From the NCBI GenBank assembly GCA_016719635.1, contig JADJYT010000007.1:186001-250000 (forward strand): 64,000 nucleotides of DNA, written 5' to 3'. The notes beneath the pieces were generated by a model. The model ran no database searches. It saw nothing but the letters and a program-made list of their open reading frames with translations, and had not been told where the DNA came from. The stretch comes from Sphingobacteriales bacterium (lineage in GTDB: Bacteria; Bacteroidota; Bacteroidia; Chitinophagales; JADIYW01). Made by a program: the position numbers and the translations under genes. Position 1 is the stretch's first letter, and the number at the start of each line of letters is the position of its first letter. Positions 27,488 to 36,419 of the stretch are shown here, in pieces.

Positions 27488-27943
27488 TTAATTTGGTTCT
27501 ACCAAAAACAGCGGCTGGTCGTACTCGACAGCCTGTGCATTGTCGACGAGGACCTTTACCACTTTTCCGCTCACTTCACTTTGTATTTCATTGAACAGTT
27601 TCATCGCTTCGATGATGCAGAGCACATCGCCTTTCCTTACTTTATCGCCCACCTTTACAAATGGTTCTTTGCCTTCGCCCGCAGAGCGATAAAACGTGCC
27701 GATCATCGGAGCTTTGACAGTGGTAAAATTGCCGGATGGTGCATCCGTTGAACTTTCTTTTGCAGCAACAGCAGGAGTGCTTGTTTGAGCAGACGGTGCA
27801 GAAACGACAGGTGCAGCACTGCTTGTTTTTACATAATCTCTGTGGCGGATGGTGATTTTAGTATCACCTTCTTTAACCGTTATTTCACCCAGATTATGGT
27901 TGTTCAATAACTGGATGAGTTTCTTTATCTGTGCAATGTCCAT
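27488..27943 (-). CDS. accB: acetyl-CoA carboxylase biotin carboxyl carrier protein
   Basis: Carries biotin between the carboxylase and transferase sites of acetyl-CoA carboxylase. The N-terminal helix (MDIAQIKKLIQLL) and GEITVKEGDTKI are followed by a flexible Ala/Pro/Ser/Thr linker (about 40-72). The biotinyl domain begins KAPMIGTFYR and has the biotin-accepting lysine K115 in IEAMKLFNE. The 151 residues are typical. A perfect -7 element ends 4 nt before the ATG, and a terminator stands between this gene and efp upstream, so accBC forms its own probably leaderless transcript. Confidence 0.96.
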   Translation of the reverse strand: MDIAQIKKLIQLLNNHNLGEITVKEGDTKITIRHRDYVKTSSAAPVVSAPSAQTSTPAVAAKESSTDAPSGNFTTVKAPMIGTFYRSAGEGKEPFVKVGDKVRKGDVLCIIEAMKLFNEIQSEVSGKVVKVLVDNAQAVEYDQPLFLVEPN

Positions 27944-27947
27944 GAAT

Positions 27948-27955
27948 CAAATATA
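27948..27955 (-). promoter_or_regulatory. -7 element (TATATTTG) 4 nt before accB
   Basis: An exact TAnnTTTG match on the minus strand, ending 4 nt before the accB ATG. The start site for transcription would fall at or within a base or two of the A of ATG. Confidence 0.55.
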
Positions 27956-27967
27956 GAAAATTTGCTT

Positions 27968-28045
27968 GTCATTTTGACGGAAAGGGGAAATCTTTTTGAA
28001 GAATACGGATTCATTCAGAAGATTTCTAACGACACCCGGAATGAC
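27968..28045. repeat. degenerate inverted repeat (GTCATT...AATGAC)
   Basis: The outer ends GTCATT and AATGAC, and inner parts GAAATCTT and AGATTTCT, pair imperfectly over about 78 bp. This looks like the dispersed GTCATTCCGA-type repeats scattered through many Bacteroidota genomes. It sits between the accB promoter and the efp terminator. Confidence 0.5.
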
Positions 28046-28055
28046 GGAAAAGCAT

Positions 28056-28079
28056 AAAAAAACTCCGCCATAAGCGGAG
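28056..28079 (-). terminator. rho-independent terminator after efp
   Basis: Stem CTCCGC/GCGGAG (28063-28068 with 28074-28079) with a 5-nt loop, followed by seven T on the minus strand. It lies 25 bp past the efp stop and separates efp from accB. Confidence 0.82.
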
Positions 28080-28104
28080 CTGAGTATTTTGTCAGGAGCA
28101 TATC

Positions 28105-28671
28105 TTACGCTTTTACACGTTCCATATAATCACCGGTTTCGGTATTTACCTTTATTTTATCGCCTACGTTGACGAACAAAGGTATCATCACTTTAGCCCC
28201 AGTAGAAACGGTACATGGACGGAGGGTGTTGGTGGCGGTATCGCCTTTGATACCCGGTTCCGCATACGTAACTTCTACAGTAACGGTAGAAGGTAATTCG
28301 CAGGTGAGCGGCAGTTCATCTTCCGCACGAACGGCGATTTTTACCATCATCCCTTCTGCAAGGAAGTCCGGCGCATTGATGATCTTTTCAGAAATCTGGA
28401 TCTGTTCATAGGTCTCATTATTCATGAAATTGTACAAATCTCCTTCTTTATACAGGAATTGATATTCGCGGTGTTCCACACGAACCTCGTCAATTTTCAC
28501 ACCGGAAGGAAATGTATTGTCAACGACCTTTCCGTTGGTGATACTCTTTAATTTAGTACGAACAAATGCAGGGCCTTTGCCCGGTTTTACATGAAGGAAC
28601 TCCACTATCTTATAAATGTCAGAGTTGAAGTTGATGCACATGCCATTGCGGATGTCTGATGTTGATGCCAT
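28105..28671 (-). CDS. efp: translation elongation factor P
   Basis: Relieves ribosomes stalled on polyproline. It has three beta-barrel domains in 188 residues: KOW-like N-domain with the tip loop VKPGKGPAF (K32, the position modified in many species), an OB domain with FMNNETYEQI, and the C-terminal OB domain with the family signature around GIKGDTATNTLRPCTVSTGA (reported here as its exact family region, about 138-157). No obvious EpmA/EpmB/EarP modifying enzyme is nearby. The upstream gene is rpmF, and a terminator follows. In many bacteria efp lies directly before accB, as here, but the terminator argues against a shared transcript. Confidence 0.95.
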   Translation of the reverse strand: MASTSDIRNGMCINFNSDIYKIVEFLHVKPGKGPAFVRTKLKSITNGKVVDNTFPSGVKIDEVRVEHREYQFLYKEGDLYNFMNNETYEQIQISEKIINAPDFLAEGMMVKIAVRAEDELPLTCELPSTVTVEVTYAEPGIKGDTATNTLRPCTVSTGAKVMIPLFVNVGDKIKVNTETGDYMERVKA

Positions 28672-28742
28672 AAGTTAGGTTTTAGCATGCAGTAAATTAG
28701 AACGCAGTAAATAACTGCTTACTGCCTACTTGCTGCTGTTTA

Positions 28743-28931
28743 CTATTTAACGTATCCTTCAATCAGCACTTTTCCGTTGTAATATAAGTCATTACCGGAA
28801 ACATAGGCTCTGTGTGACAAGTGGCTTTCTCCGGTCACCTTGCAGGTGATTACATTCGGAGTTTCCATTTTGTAGTGCGTACGTCTTTTGTCGCGTCTTG
28901 TTGTAGATTGTCTTCGCTTAGGATGTGCCAT
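28743..28931 (-). CDS. rpmF: 50S ribosomal protein L32
   Basis: A small ribosomal protein of 62 residues with the diagnostic basic N-terminus MAHPKRRQSTTRRDKRRTHY and a short C-terminal beta part (GKVLIEGYVK). The family's zinc-binding cysteines are not all present: only C30 remains, so this is a zinc-free (C-minus) version, common in this phylum. It lies 6 bp after the yceD stop, the universal yceD-rpmF pairing. The genes plsX and fabH, which often follow rpmF, are absent here. Confidence 0.96.
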   Translation of the reverse strand: MAHPKRRQSTTRRDKRRTHYKMETPNVITCKVTGESHLSHRAYVSGNDLYYNGKVLIEGYVK

Positions 28932-28937
28932 GATCTT

Positions 28938-29471
28938 TTAATTTAATTTGTCTTTTAATTTATCTAAACCCGCCCAACGGGGGTCTGTGGTATCGTCTGT
29001 TGTTTTTTGTTCTAAAATGCGCACAATTTCCTGGTCGCAGTATTTCGTTTTTCCCGGATTGTCACAAATCTTGTGAATCGGGATGGAGAGATGCACATAG
29101 TCGTATAAAAACTGTGTGATGTCTATGTTGGTGTCATCCTTGGCGATGTAGATAATTTCCGCATCTTCCTGTTCTTTCATGCTTTCGTCATAAACATATT
29201 TTACATACACGACGAACGAAGCATGAATGGACAGTGGAATGGATCCCGTACATCGGTCACATTCTCCCCAAACAGTACCGTCTAAATCCACTTCTATCGT
29301 ATAAGGTTCCTGACGGTTATCAAATGTGATATTCACCTGAATGGAACACTTGCTGATGAGTGCATTATCGAAATTGGCAAAGAACTTTTCCGTTAATTCA
29401 TAAGAAAACTCATGAATATCCTTTTTTAATCCGGCATGAGGAATTTTATATTCTTTGAATAAATCGGACAT
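28938..29471 (-). CDS. YceD family protein (DUF177)
   Basis: A cytoplasmic protein of 177 residues from the DUF177/YceD family, found almost everywhere directly upstream of rpmF and implicated in 23S rRNA accumulation or ribosome assembly. The family core is visible: WGECDRCTGSIPLSI with two cysteines (about residues 70-84), then the acidic stretch and DITQFLYDYVHLSIPIHKIC. It is followed by rpmF after 6 bp, so co-transcription is near certain. An exact -7 element stands 31 nt upstream of the ATG. The precise biochemical role is not established. Confidence 0.88.
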   Translation of the reverse strand: MSDLFKEYKIPHAGLKKDIHEFSYELTEKFFANFDNALISKCSIQVNITFDNRQEPYTIEVDLDGTVWGECDRCTGSIPLSIHASFVVYVKYVYDESMKEQEDAEIIYIAKDDTNIDITQFLYDYVHLSIPIHKICDNPGKTKYCDQEIVRILEQKTTDDTTDPRWAGLDKLKDKLN

Positions 29472-29502
29472 GCCTTGCCTGTTAGTAGATTTAAAAGGAC
29501 TG

Positions 29503-29510
29503 CAAAAATA
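29503..29510 (-). promoter_or_regulatory. -7 promoter element (TATTTTTG) for yceD-rpmF
   Basis: An exact TAnnTTTG match on the minus strand, 31 nt before the yceD ATG. The rest of the 240-bp gap to hpt (29511-29713) is AT-rich, and I see nothing else in it. Confidence 0.45.
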
Positions 29511-29713
29511 CGGATTTATTTGAAAATTTTAAAATAAATTGAGCAGACACTGTATATTCTTAATCAACAGATTATCAGCAGTATATAAATTTTTGCCTTG
29601 ACTCTATTATTATTTTTTCATTAAAGGAACGAATTTTAACTGAATCAGCTTCCTTCCTGTAAAGAATTGATTTTCAATAAAAAATTAGTAATGAACTTGA
29701 TCAGACAGAACAA

Positions 29714-30253
29714 TCAGGGTACCACCTGATAGATGGCACTCAGGTTTCTCCCGACACCGTCGTAATCCAGTCCATAGCCGACGACAAATAAATCCGGGAT
29801 AATGAATCCGGCAATATCCACTTTCACCTCTTTCTGCAGATTCTGCGGTTTGAATAATAATGATACCAGCGTAATGGATCTAGGATGCTGTCCTTCGAGG
29901 TAATGTTTGAAGAAATCCATGGTCAGCCCGGAGTCCACAATATCTTCAATGATGATGATATCACGCCCGGTAATGACAGATTCCTTGAGCGGCAACGCCA
30001 CGTTTATTTTTCCGGTAGACTGCATGCCCGCATACGAGGAGAGTTTGACAAACTCTATCTCGCAGGGATGATTAAATTTTTTCAGGATGTCGGAGGCGAA
30101 CATAAATGCTCCGCGAAGGACAACCACAAATACGGGGTTCTTATCCCTGAATTTTTGAGACAGTTCATCCACAATGGATTCGATGCGTATTTGTATTTCT
30201 TCATCGGTGATATACTGATGGAAGAGTTTATCTTTAATGTGTATCGTTTGCAC
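29714..30253 (-). CDS. hpt: hypoxanthine phosphoribosyltransferase
   Basis: A purine-salvage enzyme making IMP or GMP from hypoxanthine or guanine and PRPP. The PRPP-binding motif IIIIEDIVDSGLT (about residues 97-109) is complete, with the VVLRGAFMFASD loop and the C-terminal DLFVVGYGLDYD base-binding motif. The 179-residue length fits. It begins with GTG one base after the stop of the glucosaminidase gene, so translation is probably coupled. The functional link between the two is unclear. Confidence 0.95.
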   Translation of the reverse strand: MQTIHIKDKLFHQYITDEEIQIRIESIVDELSQKFRDKNPVFVVVLRGAFMFASDILKKFNHPCEIEFVKLSSYAGMQSTGKINVALPLKESVITGRDIIIIEDIVDSGLTMDFFKHYLEGQHPRSITLVSLLFKPQNLQKEVKVDIAGFIIPDLFVVGYGLDYDGVGRNLSAIYQVVP

Positions 30254-30254
30254 G

Positions 30255-31817
30255 TTAAGGCTGAATTTTTAATTGCTGCCCTAATTTAACGGTTTGTTCC
30301 GATAAATTATTCCATTCCATCAATTGCTGGATAGAAATTTTATACCGTTTGACAATGTTAAACATCGTATCGCCTTTGATGACCGTATGTATTCCGGTAG
30401 TGCTTTTAGGTAAATTGTCGTAATCAATCACCGCAGGATAAACGGTTGGCTCCACTCCCCTTTCGTAAACAGACACCGAGCGGCCAAGATTGTCGGGTAG
30501 CTGTATGGTTGGCGGAGGTATTTTGACAGCAGCCTCTTTTGCGGGTAAAGTATCATTGCCGGTTTTTTCCAGCAGTTTTGTGTCACTCTCCCACCCAAGA
30601 ATCTTATTGCTGTCGATGACGGATTTTTCCGGTGTTTGTGCAGGAGGGTAGATGGTATCTCTGGCGCGGACTATAGTTTCTGTAACAGTAGGATTATCGG
30701 TATTTGCTGTATTGTATTTTAAGACCGTTGTAAAGGAACTTTCCTTTTTTGCACGTAAGGCCGGTTTTGCTTTCGCCTTCCCTTTCAGATAAATGGTTTC
30801 TTTGGGGGCCGGCTCTTCTCCTTCGGACAACTTATTTCGCCTTAACAATGCGGAGAGACGAACGCCTTTTTTCTGTGAGATGCTCCATAAGTTGTCATCC
30901 GTTTTTACTTTGTAAGTACCTTCTTTATTTTTCTTCTTCTTTTGCTGAATAAAGATTACCTGCCCTTCTTTTATCTGTGCGTCGTCCTTCAGATCATTGT
31001 ATCTCAGTAAATCTTCTTTTTCAATACGCATTACATTTCCAATCAGCTCCAGTGTTTCTCCTTTATACAGTTTGACGCATTTTACCTTGTTGATTTTGTT
31101 GATTTTTTTGTTGACTTTCTTGTTGAAGTCAGGAGTAATGGCTGGAGCGGACTTAACGGGGGTTACAATCGGATTTTTTTTTTCTTCGACGGATGCTTTT
31201 GGGGCATCCGGGCTTACACTGTTGTTTTCTGTGAGTTTTTCGTCTGAAGCCAATTCGTTTGTAACGGGAGCCGTTGAGGGCTGCATATAGGAAGGATTCT
31301 CTCCTTTGTCAAAAGCGTACAATTCGAAATCCTCAATCGTTTTAATCAATATATCCGGATATTTTGGATTGGTGGCATAGCCTGCTTTTTTCAATCCGTA
31401 AGACCAGCCTTTGTAGTCGTTGATATCCAGTGCGAACAAACCATTATACCAGGTTCTTGACCGGAGGAAATCGGAGTGGTCTTTGTAGGAATCTTCGACC
31501 TTGTCATACACCCTGAAACATTCATTCGGTGCATCGTCTGTGTATTTAAAGGTTCTGCCTGTCCACTCATTCTTACATTTGATGCCGAAGTGGTTGTTGG
31601 TATTGGTAGAAAGGTAGCTGGTTCCGAAACTGCTCTCGTGTATACCCTGTGCCAGCGTGATGCTGGCGGGTATGCCGGCGCGTTTCATCTCGGAAATGGC
31701 GATGTCCTTATACTGCTGAATGTACGCAACGATAGCAGACGAGTCTTTTTTCTGTGCAGAGGCTGTTGCAGCGAACAGTAAGGAAAATAGTGTGAGTGTA
31801 TGTTTCAGTTGTTTCAT
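30255..31817 (-). CDS. secreted glucosaminidase (GH73) with LysM repeats
   Basis: A peptidoglycan hydrolase of 520 residues. The signal peptide (about 1-21) ends ATASAQ. Residues 35-165 form a mannosyl-glycoprotein endo-beta-N-acetylglucosaminidase-type (GH73) domain with the catalytic glutamate E61 in AQGIHESSFG, followed by NNHFGIKCKNEW and the KAGYATNPKYPDILI ending typical of the family. After a low-complexity linker come LysM-type modules: one degenerate (about 245-290), one near TYKVKTDDNLWSISQKKG, and a good one at the C-terminus (HTVIKGDTMFNIVKRY). It probably trims peptidoglycan during growth or separation. It lies 5 bp downstream of the O-methyltransferase gene and 1 bp before hpt. 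Confidence 0.92.
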   Translation of the reverse strand: MKQLKHTLTLFSLLFAATASAQKKDSSAIVAYIQQYKDIAISEMKRAGIPASITLAQGIHESSFGTSYLSTNTNNHFGIKCKNEWTGRTFKYTDDAPNECFRVYDKVEDSYKDHSDFLRSRTWYNGLFALDINDYKGWSYGLKKAGYATNPKYPDILIKTIEDFELYAFDKGENPSYMQPSTAPVTNELASDEKLTENNSVSPDAPKASVEEKKNPIVTPVKSAPAITPDFNKKVNKKINKINKVKCVKLYKGETLELIGNVMRIEKEDLLRYNDLKDDAQIKEGQVIFIQQKKKKNKEGTYKVKTDDNLWSISQKKGVRLSALLRRNKLSEGEEPAPKETIYLKGKAKAKPALRAKKESSFTTVLKYNTANTDNPTVTETIVRARDTIYPPAQTPEKSVIDSNKILGWESDTKLLEKTGNDTLPAKEAAVKIPPPTIQLPDNLGRSVSVYERGVEPTVYPAVIDYDNLPKSTTGIHTVIKGDTMFNIVKRYKISIQQLMEWNNLSEQTVKLGQQLKIQP

Positions 31818-31821
31818 TTTC

Positions 31822-32457
31822 TTATTTTTTCCGTGTCATCATGATTCCGTCCCGTATGGAAATTATAACGTTTTCCACGCGGTTATCTTGTTGAACCTTT
31901 GTATTAAATTCTGCTAATTTCTTTGTGTCCTTGTCTTTCTTCTCCTCAATAATCTTGCCGCTCCAAAGAACGTTGTCCGCCAGGATAAATCCTCCGCTCC
32001 GCACGTTGTCAATAACCAGGTCGTAATAGTTGCTGTAGTTCTGTTTGTCGGCATCGATGAATACCAGATCAAAGGATTCATCCAGTTTCGCGATCTCATC
32101 GCACGCATCTCCGATAATTGGAATAATCTTATTGCTTAGTCCGGCTTTATCTATATATGTTTTTACCAATTCTCCCAGTTCCTCATTGATATCTATCGTG
32201 AAGAGTCTCCCGTCTTCCGTCAACCCCTCTGCCAGGCAGATGGCGGCATAGCCGGTATAGGTTCCAATCTCCAGAATCCGTCTCGGCTGCAGCATCCGGG
32301 AAATGAATTTAAGAAACTGCCCCTGTACCTTGCCACTCAGCATCTGCGGCATCAGCACATCGGCATGCGTTTTTCTGTTGAGCTCGGCCAATATACCTGA
32401 TTCGTCAGTAGTATGGACAGCTATATATTTTTCTATTTCGGGAGAAACTAGATTCAT
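31822..32457 (-). CDS. class I SAM-dependent O-methyltransferase (COMT-like)
   Basis: A 211-residue methyltransferase of the small caffeoyl-CoA/catechol O-methyltransferase type. The SAM-binding motif is ILEIGTYTGYAAICLAEGL, abbreviated core EIGTYTGY (about residue 65). DLVFIDADKQNYSNYYD supplies the metal-binding aspartates, and LADNVLWSGKI is the next conserved motif. The enzymes are soluble and use Mg and a diol-type acceptor; the natural substrate in Bacteroidota is not known. It is followed after 4 bp by the glucosaminidase and hpt, and preceded by the biotinyl carrier gene. Confidence 0.92.
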   Translation of the reverse strand: MNLVSPEIEKYIAVHTTDESGILAELNRKTHADVLMPQMLSGKVQGQFLKFISRMLQPRRILEIGTYTGYAAICLAEGLTEDGRLFTIDINEELGELVKTYIDKAGLSNKIIPIIGDACDEIAKLDESFDLVFIDADKQNYSNYYDLVIDNVRSGGFILADNVLWSGKIIEEKKDKDTKKLAEFNTKVQQDNRVENVIISIRDGIMMTRKK

Positions 32458-32533
32458 AGTTAAGGTATTTTAATGTCGAATCCACTGTAGGGGACTTTCC
32501 GTTCTGTCATTCTTCCTTCAGAGAGTAGAGGGT

Positions 32534-33037
32534 TTATTCCATCTCAATCAGCAGCTGATTCTTTTCGACGGCATCTTTTTTATGGATGTGAATGCTTTTA
32601 ACCACTCCGCTTCCGCTGGCTTTTATGATGTTTTCCATCTTCATGGCCTCCAGTATCAGTAAATTATCGCCTTTCTGAACAGATTGTCCCTTCTCTACCA
32701 GTACATCCAGCACCAGGCCGGGCATGGGTGCCTTCACATTCTCCATTTTATCGGAACCGGAGGCAGACATACCCATTTTATCCAGCAGGGTGTCCAATTC
32801 GGTTTGCAGGTTCAGGTCGTATATATTGTTGTTGACCTTGATGGAAAACCGTTTTAGGCTGTAATCGGCATGAATGACTTCCAGATTATAGGACTTGTGG
32901 TTTTCCAGAATATGAAACTTGTTGTCGAGTAATTTCACCAGGTCGATTTCCGTCGGGTTTCCATCGATTTTTATTTGCTCATTGTCCAGTTCGATTTCAT
33001 GTGACTTATCCTGCTGGTAAAAGATCTTGTATTTCAT
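32534..33037 (-). CDS. biotin/lipoyl carrier protein (acyl-CoA carboxylase subunit)
   Basis: A 167-residue biotin carboxyl carrier protein distinct from AccB. The N-terminal 95 residues form a beta-rich domain; the biotinyl domain (98-167) starts VKAPMPGLVL and has the accepting lysine K133 in EAMKMEN. The EAMKM form and the longer N-terminal domain are typical of carriers that serve propionyl- or methylmalonyl-CoA-type carboxylases. In Bacteroidota these are often linked to a carboxyltransferase gene, which is not in this window. It is 76 bp upstream of the O-methyltransferase on the same strand. Confidence 0.88.
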   Translation of the reverse strand: MKYKIFYQQDKSHEIELDNEQIKIDGNPTEIDLVKLLDNKFHILENHKSYNLEVIHADYSLKRFSIKVNNNIYDLNLQTELDTLLDKMGMSASGSDKMENVKAPMPGLVLDVLVEKGQSVQKGDNLLILEAMKMENIIKASGSGVVKSIHIHKKDAVEKNQLLIEME

Positions 33038-33205
33038 CGGGCTTGTTAATTATTGATTTGGGTCATTTCAAGTTGATTGTAATATTTCTTATGTTTGAAC
33101 AACAAATGATTGATAGCTGTTATCCTTTTCATATTACAACACGATATTAAGTAATTAGCCTTTAATCATTACTTTTACTTTTTCAAATGATGTTAATAAG
33201 TGTCC

Positions 33206-35725
33206 ATGCATAAAACTTGTTTATTTTTATCTATATTTCTCATTTTCACGTCGTTAAGTGCTAATTGTCCTAAAAAAAGAAACAAAATCAGGATTTCTAA
33301 GCAATTAGATGAGGTGGTTATTACGCCTCAAAATCTTATTACCTCCTATAGGGGTTCCTACCAAAAACTATTTGATCTGGTGAGTACGAAACTTACGGTC
33401 AGGCCTGATTTCACTGAAAAGAAATTATACGGTCAGGCTGAATTGAAATTAAAGCCTCACTTTTATAATCAGAATCAGCTGATATTGGATGCCAAATGGA
33501 TGGCAATTAACTCGGTTGAGCTAAAAACTCCTGAAGGCATACGCAAACTCAGCTACACATATGATACATTCAAACTAAAGATTGACTTGGATAAGTCATA
33601 TTCCGCAAACGACCAGCTGGATGTTGTGATTGACTATGTAGCGATGCCATATGCGCAGGATAGTGTACAGGTGGATGACGGCAGAGGTCTATATTTTATA
33701 GATGTAGAGGACAAAAATCCATATAAACCCATGCATCTCTGGACGCAAGGGGAGGAGGAATCTTCATCCTGCTGGTTTCCGACATTAGATGCCACTAACC
33801 AAAAGTCGACTCAGGAAATTCTGGTCATTTTGGATAAAAATCTCACCTCACTTTCCAACGGATTACTGATTGATACGAAAGATAACGGGGACGGCACCAA
33901 AACAGACCACTGGAAGCAGGATAAACCACACTCTCCTTATTTGTTTTTTCTGAGCATCGGGGATTATTATAAGCATACGGATAAATGGCGGGATAAGGAG
34001 GTTTCCTACTATACATTTCCCAAGTATAAGGAATCTTTAGCCGCCTTGTTCAAGCATCAGCCTGAAATGATGGAGTTTTTTTCTCAGAAGCTGGGGGTTG
34101 ACTTTCCATGGGATAAGATGGCAAATGTTATCGCCTTTGATTATACGGCGGGTGCCATGGAAAATTCATCAGTAGTTATCTATTATGACAGATTGTTATG
34201 TTCGAGGCAGGATCTGATAGACCTGGACTTTGATTATATAATTGCACATGAACTGTTTCACCAGTGGTTCGGAGATCTGGTTACTGCTGAATCCTGGGCC
34301 AACCTCACCCTTAATGAGTCCCTGGCAGATTACTCGGAATATTTGTGGATGGAGTATAAATATGGCAGGCAAGAGGCGGATGGATATGGATATGGTTCAT
34401 TTAGGAAATACCTGCATACCGTTAAGTATGCCAATGAACCAATAGTCAATTATTACTATGACAGGAAACACGACCTTTTTGACGCCATCCGTTATGAAAA
34501 GGGCGGACGGGTATTGCATCTGTTGCGCAATTATTTAGGGGATGATGCCTTTTTTATCTCCTTAAATAGGTACCTCAGAAATCATAAATTTAATAATACA
34601 GAACTCTCAGATCTCCGAAAAGCTTTTGAAGAAATATCAGGGGGGGATTTAAACTGGTTTTTTAATCAGTGGTGGCTGGATAAAGGACACCCCATATTAG
34701 ACATCACACACCGGTACGATGAAAAAAATAAGACAATAGAATTAACTGTCCGGCAAACGCAGGCCAGTACCGAAGGACCCACGTTTCGTATTCCAACCAA
34801 GGTGGATATTTACAATAATGGGAAGAAAGAAACTAAGATCATAGATATCACAGACAGGGTGATGACTTTCTATTTTGCGTCGGCTACCGCTCCTCAGTTG
34901 CTGAACTTTGATGCAGATAAGGTACTGCCCTGTGAAAAAATAGAAGATTTGAGTGAAGCCGAAAATATTTATAAGTTCTATAATGCTCCATTATATCTGG
35001 ACAAGCGGGAGGCTATGGAGGCATTGGTACACAAGCAAAAAGACAATGCTGCCGTACAGGGCGTTTTTCTGAAGGCGTTGCAGGATGATAACTGGTACCT
35101 CCGGTTGGATGCCGCCAATCTGGTGGATCCGGATAAGTTTTCGGACAAATCCCAGCTGGTACTCACCTTACAAAAAATAATCAATACAGATCCGAGATCA
35201 CAGGTGAGAGAAAAGGCGGTTGCCAAGATGGTAAAAATACAGAAAGATAAAAGTATAGCGTTGCTTGAGCATATACTCATCAGCGATTCATCTGTCTCTG
35301 TGCTTTCTGCGGCGTTAGGCAGCCTTCATCTGTATAATAAGCCGAAAGCGTATACTTATGCGTCGAAGATGGCTGTCACAGAAAATCCGGATTTAATGAT
35401 GTCCATTGCAAAGATATTTAAAGACACCATTGAAGATAATTTTGAGTTCTTTAGAAAAGCGATCTGGTTGAACAATATTAAGACATTCTATTCCAACTTT
35501 AAGTCTTTTGGTGAATATTTACAGCGCACCAATACTGCCATACTGGAAAAAGGTATTTCATTTTTAAATGATATAGCCCGTTATGAAGAATCAAATTATA
35601 TAATTACCGGTGCCAAGCAGACAGTAAGGAACCTGAAATATTATTTTGAAGAAAAGGCTAAGAAAGACCAGCAGGCAGATATCAGGCTGCAGATTATTAA
35701 TAAATTGGGGAAAGAAATGCTGTAA
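33206..35725 (+). CDS. exported M1 family metallo-aminopeptidase
   Basis: A zinc aminopeptidase of about 840 residues. A signal peptide (about 1-20) suggests export to periplasm or surface. The exopeptidase motif GAMEN lies in YTAGAMENSSV, and the zinc site is HELFHQWF (H348, E349, H352) with the downstream glutamate in LNESLADY. The C-terminal half is a helical ERAP/HEAT-like region. An in-frame GTG at 33200 would add two residues; I prefer the ATG at 33206. It is monocistronic and convergent with a membrane hypothetical 5 bp away. It probably feeds on peptides outside the cytoplasm. Confidence 0.93.
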   Translation: MHKTCLFLSIFLIFTSLSANCPKKRNKIRISKQLDEVVITPQNLITSYRGSYQKLFDLVSTKLTVRPDFTEKKLYGQAELKLKPHFYNQNQLILDAKWMAINSVELKTPEGIRKLSYTYDTFKLKIDLDKSYSANDQLDVVIDYVAMPYAQDSVQVDDGRGLYFIDVEDKNPYKPMHLWTQGEEESSSCWFPTLDATNQKSTQEILVILDKNLTSLSNGLLIDTKDNGDGTKTDHWKQDKPHSPYLFFLSIGDYYKHTDKWRDKEVSYYTFPKYKESLAALFKHQPEMMEFFSQKLGVDFPWDKMANVIAFDYTAGAMENSSVVIYYDRLLCSRQDLIDLDFDYIIAHELFHQWFGDLVTAESWANLTLNESLADYSEYLWMEYKYGRQEADGYGYGSFRKYLHTVKYANEPIVNYYYDRKHDLFDAIRYEKGGRVLHLLRNYLGDDAFFISLNRYLRNHKFNNTELSDLRKAFEEISGGDLNWFFNQWWLDKGHPILDITHRYDEKNKTIELTVRQTQASTEGPTFRIPTKVDIYNNGKKETKIIDITDRVMTFYFASATAPQLLNFDADKVLPCEKIEDLSEAENIYKFYNAPLYLDKREAMEALVHKQKDNAAVQGVFLKALQDDNWYLRLDAANLVDPDKFSDKSQLVLTLQKIINTDPRSQVREKAVAKMVKIQKDKSIALLEHILISDSSVSVLSAALGSLHLYNKPKAYTYASKMAVTENPDLMMSIAKIFKDTIEDNFEFFRKAIWLNNIKTFYSNFKSFGEYLQRTNTAILEKGISFLNDIARYEESNYIITGAKQTVRNLKYYFEEKAKKDQQADIRLQIINKLGKEML

Positions 35726-35730
35726 TACAT

Positions 35731-36309
35731 TCAAATACGATGTTCCACGGCAAACTGAATCTTATCCAGGTAGGATGATTGTGCCAGCTGCAGTAAAATA
35801 TATTCCGCTTCCGCCTTGGTTACCCCTCTGGCAAATGTTACCAGCTTGTTGGTTGTATCAAATTTAATTACCGTTCGCTGTTCATCTATCCAGTTCCCAT
35901 TCCTGTTTGCTTTATATATTTCCACATCTGTGCGGATATTCCGGATGTCTTTCACGTCATAAAAATTCCTGCGGTAGAAGAACACCAGCGGTTTGTCGGT
36001 AATGAAGAATTCCTTATTAATCAATATCCGCTCCCTGCCGAAAAACAGCCATATAAAAAAGCTGGCACCGGCCATTCCCATTGCAAACCAACCTAAGATA
36101 GCAAGGATTAACCCGAACTCAATCCAAAAGTGGGTGGTGTGCTTCAGGGTAATGCCTACCATAATAAACAAAGCAAAAACCCACACCCCGGTAGCAAAAA
36201 TCATCGCGACCAATGCCTTCGTGTTTTTTTTTAGGGGAATGCGGATTTCCAGCAGGCTTTTCTTGTTGGAAATCCTGACACGATTCTTAGGTATTGAATT
36301 TTCAGCCAT
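35731..36309 (-). CDS. hypothetical protein with two membrane segments
   Basis: A product of about 192 residues that I cannot assign. After a basic N-terminus (RVRISNKKSLLEIRIP) there are two membrane helices (about 37-58 and 68-92, the second with WFAMGMAGASFFIWLFF). A cytoplasmic PH-like beta-rich domain follows (RERILINKEFFITDKP ... YDVKDIRNI), ending in a helix AEAEYILLQLAQ. This is the usual layout of small bacterial PH-domain-like membrane proteins. I start at the ATG at 36309 (MAENSIPKN); the frame extends upstream to 36387, but that part is not convincing. It is divergent from the GH1 gene. Confidence 0.72.
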   Translation of the reverse strand: MAENSIPKNRVRISNKKSLLEIRIPLKKNTKALVAMIFATGVWVFALFIMVGITLKHTTHFWIEFGLILAILGWFAMGMAGASFFIWLFFGRERILINKEFFITDKPLVFFYRRNFYDVKDIRNIRTDVEIYKANRNGNWIDEQRTVIKFDTTNKLVTFARGVTKAEAEYILLQLAQSSYLDKIQFAVEHRI

Positions 36310-36419
36310 TTGAACTACTGCGAAGATAAAAAGATTTTTAACGTAAAATTGTTTAGTATATTTGTTTGTTGATAGTCGGTAATCCATAGGCTATAGACCA
36401 ATCACTAATAACTATTCAT

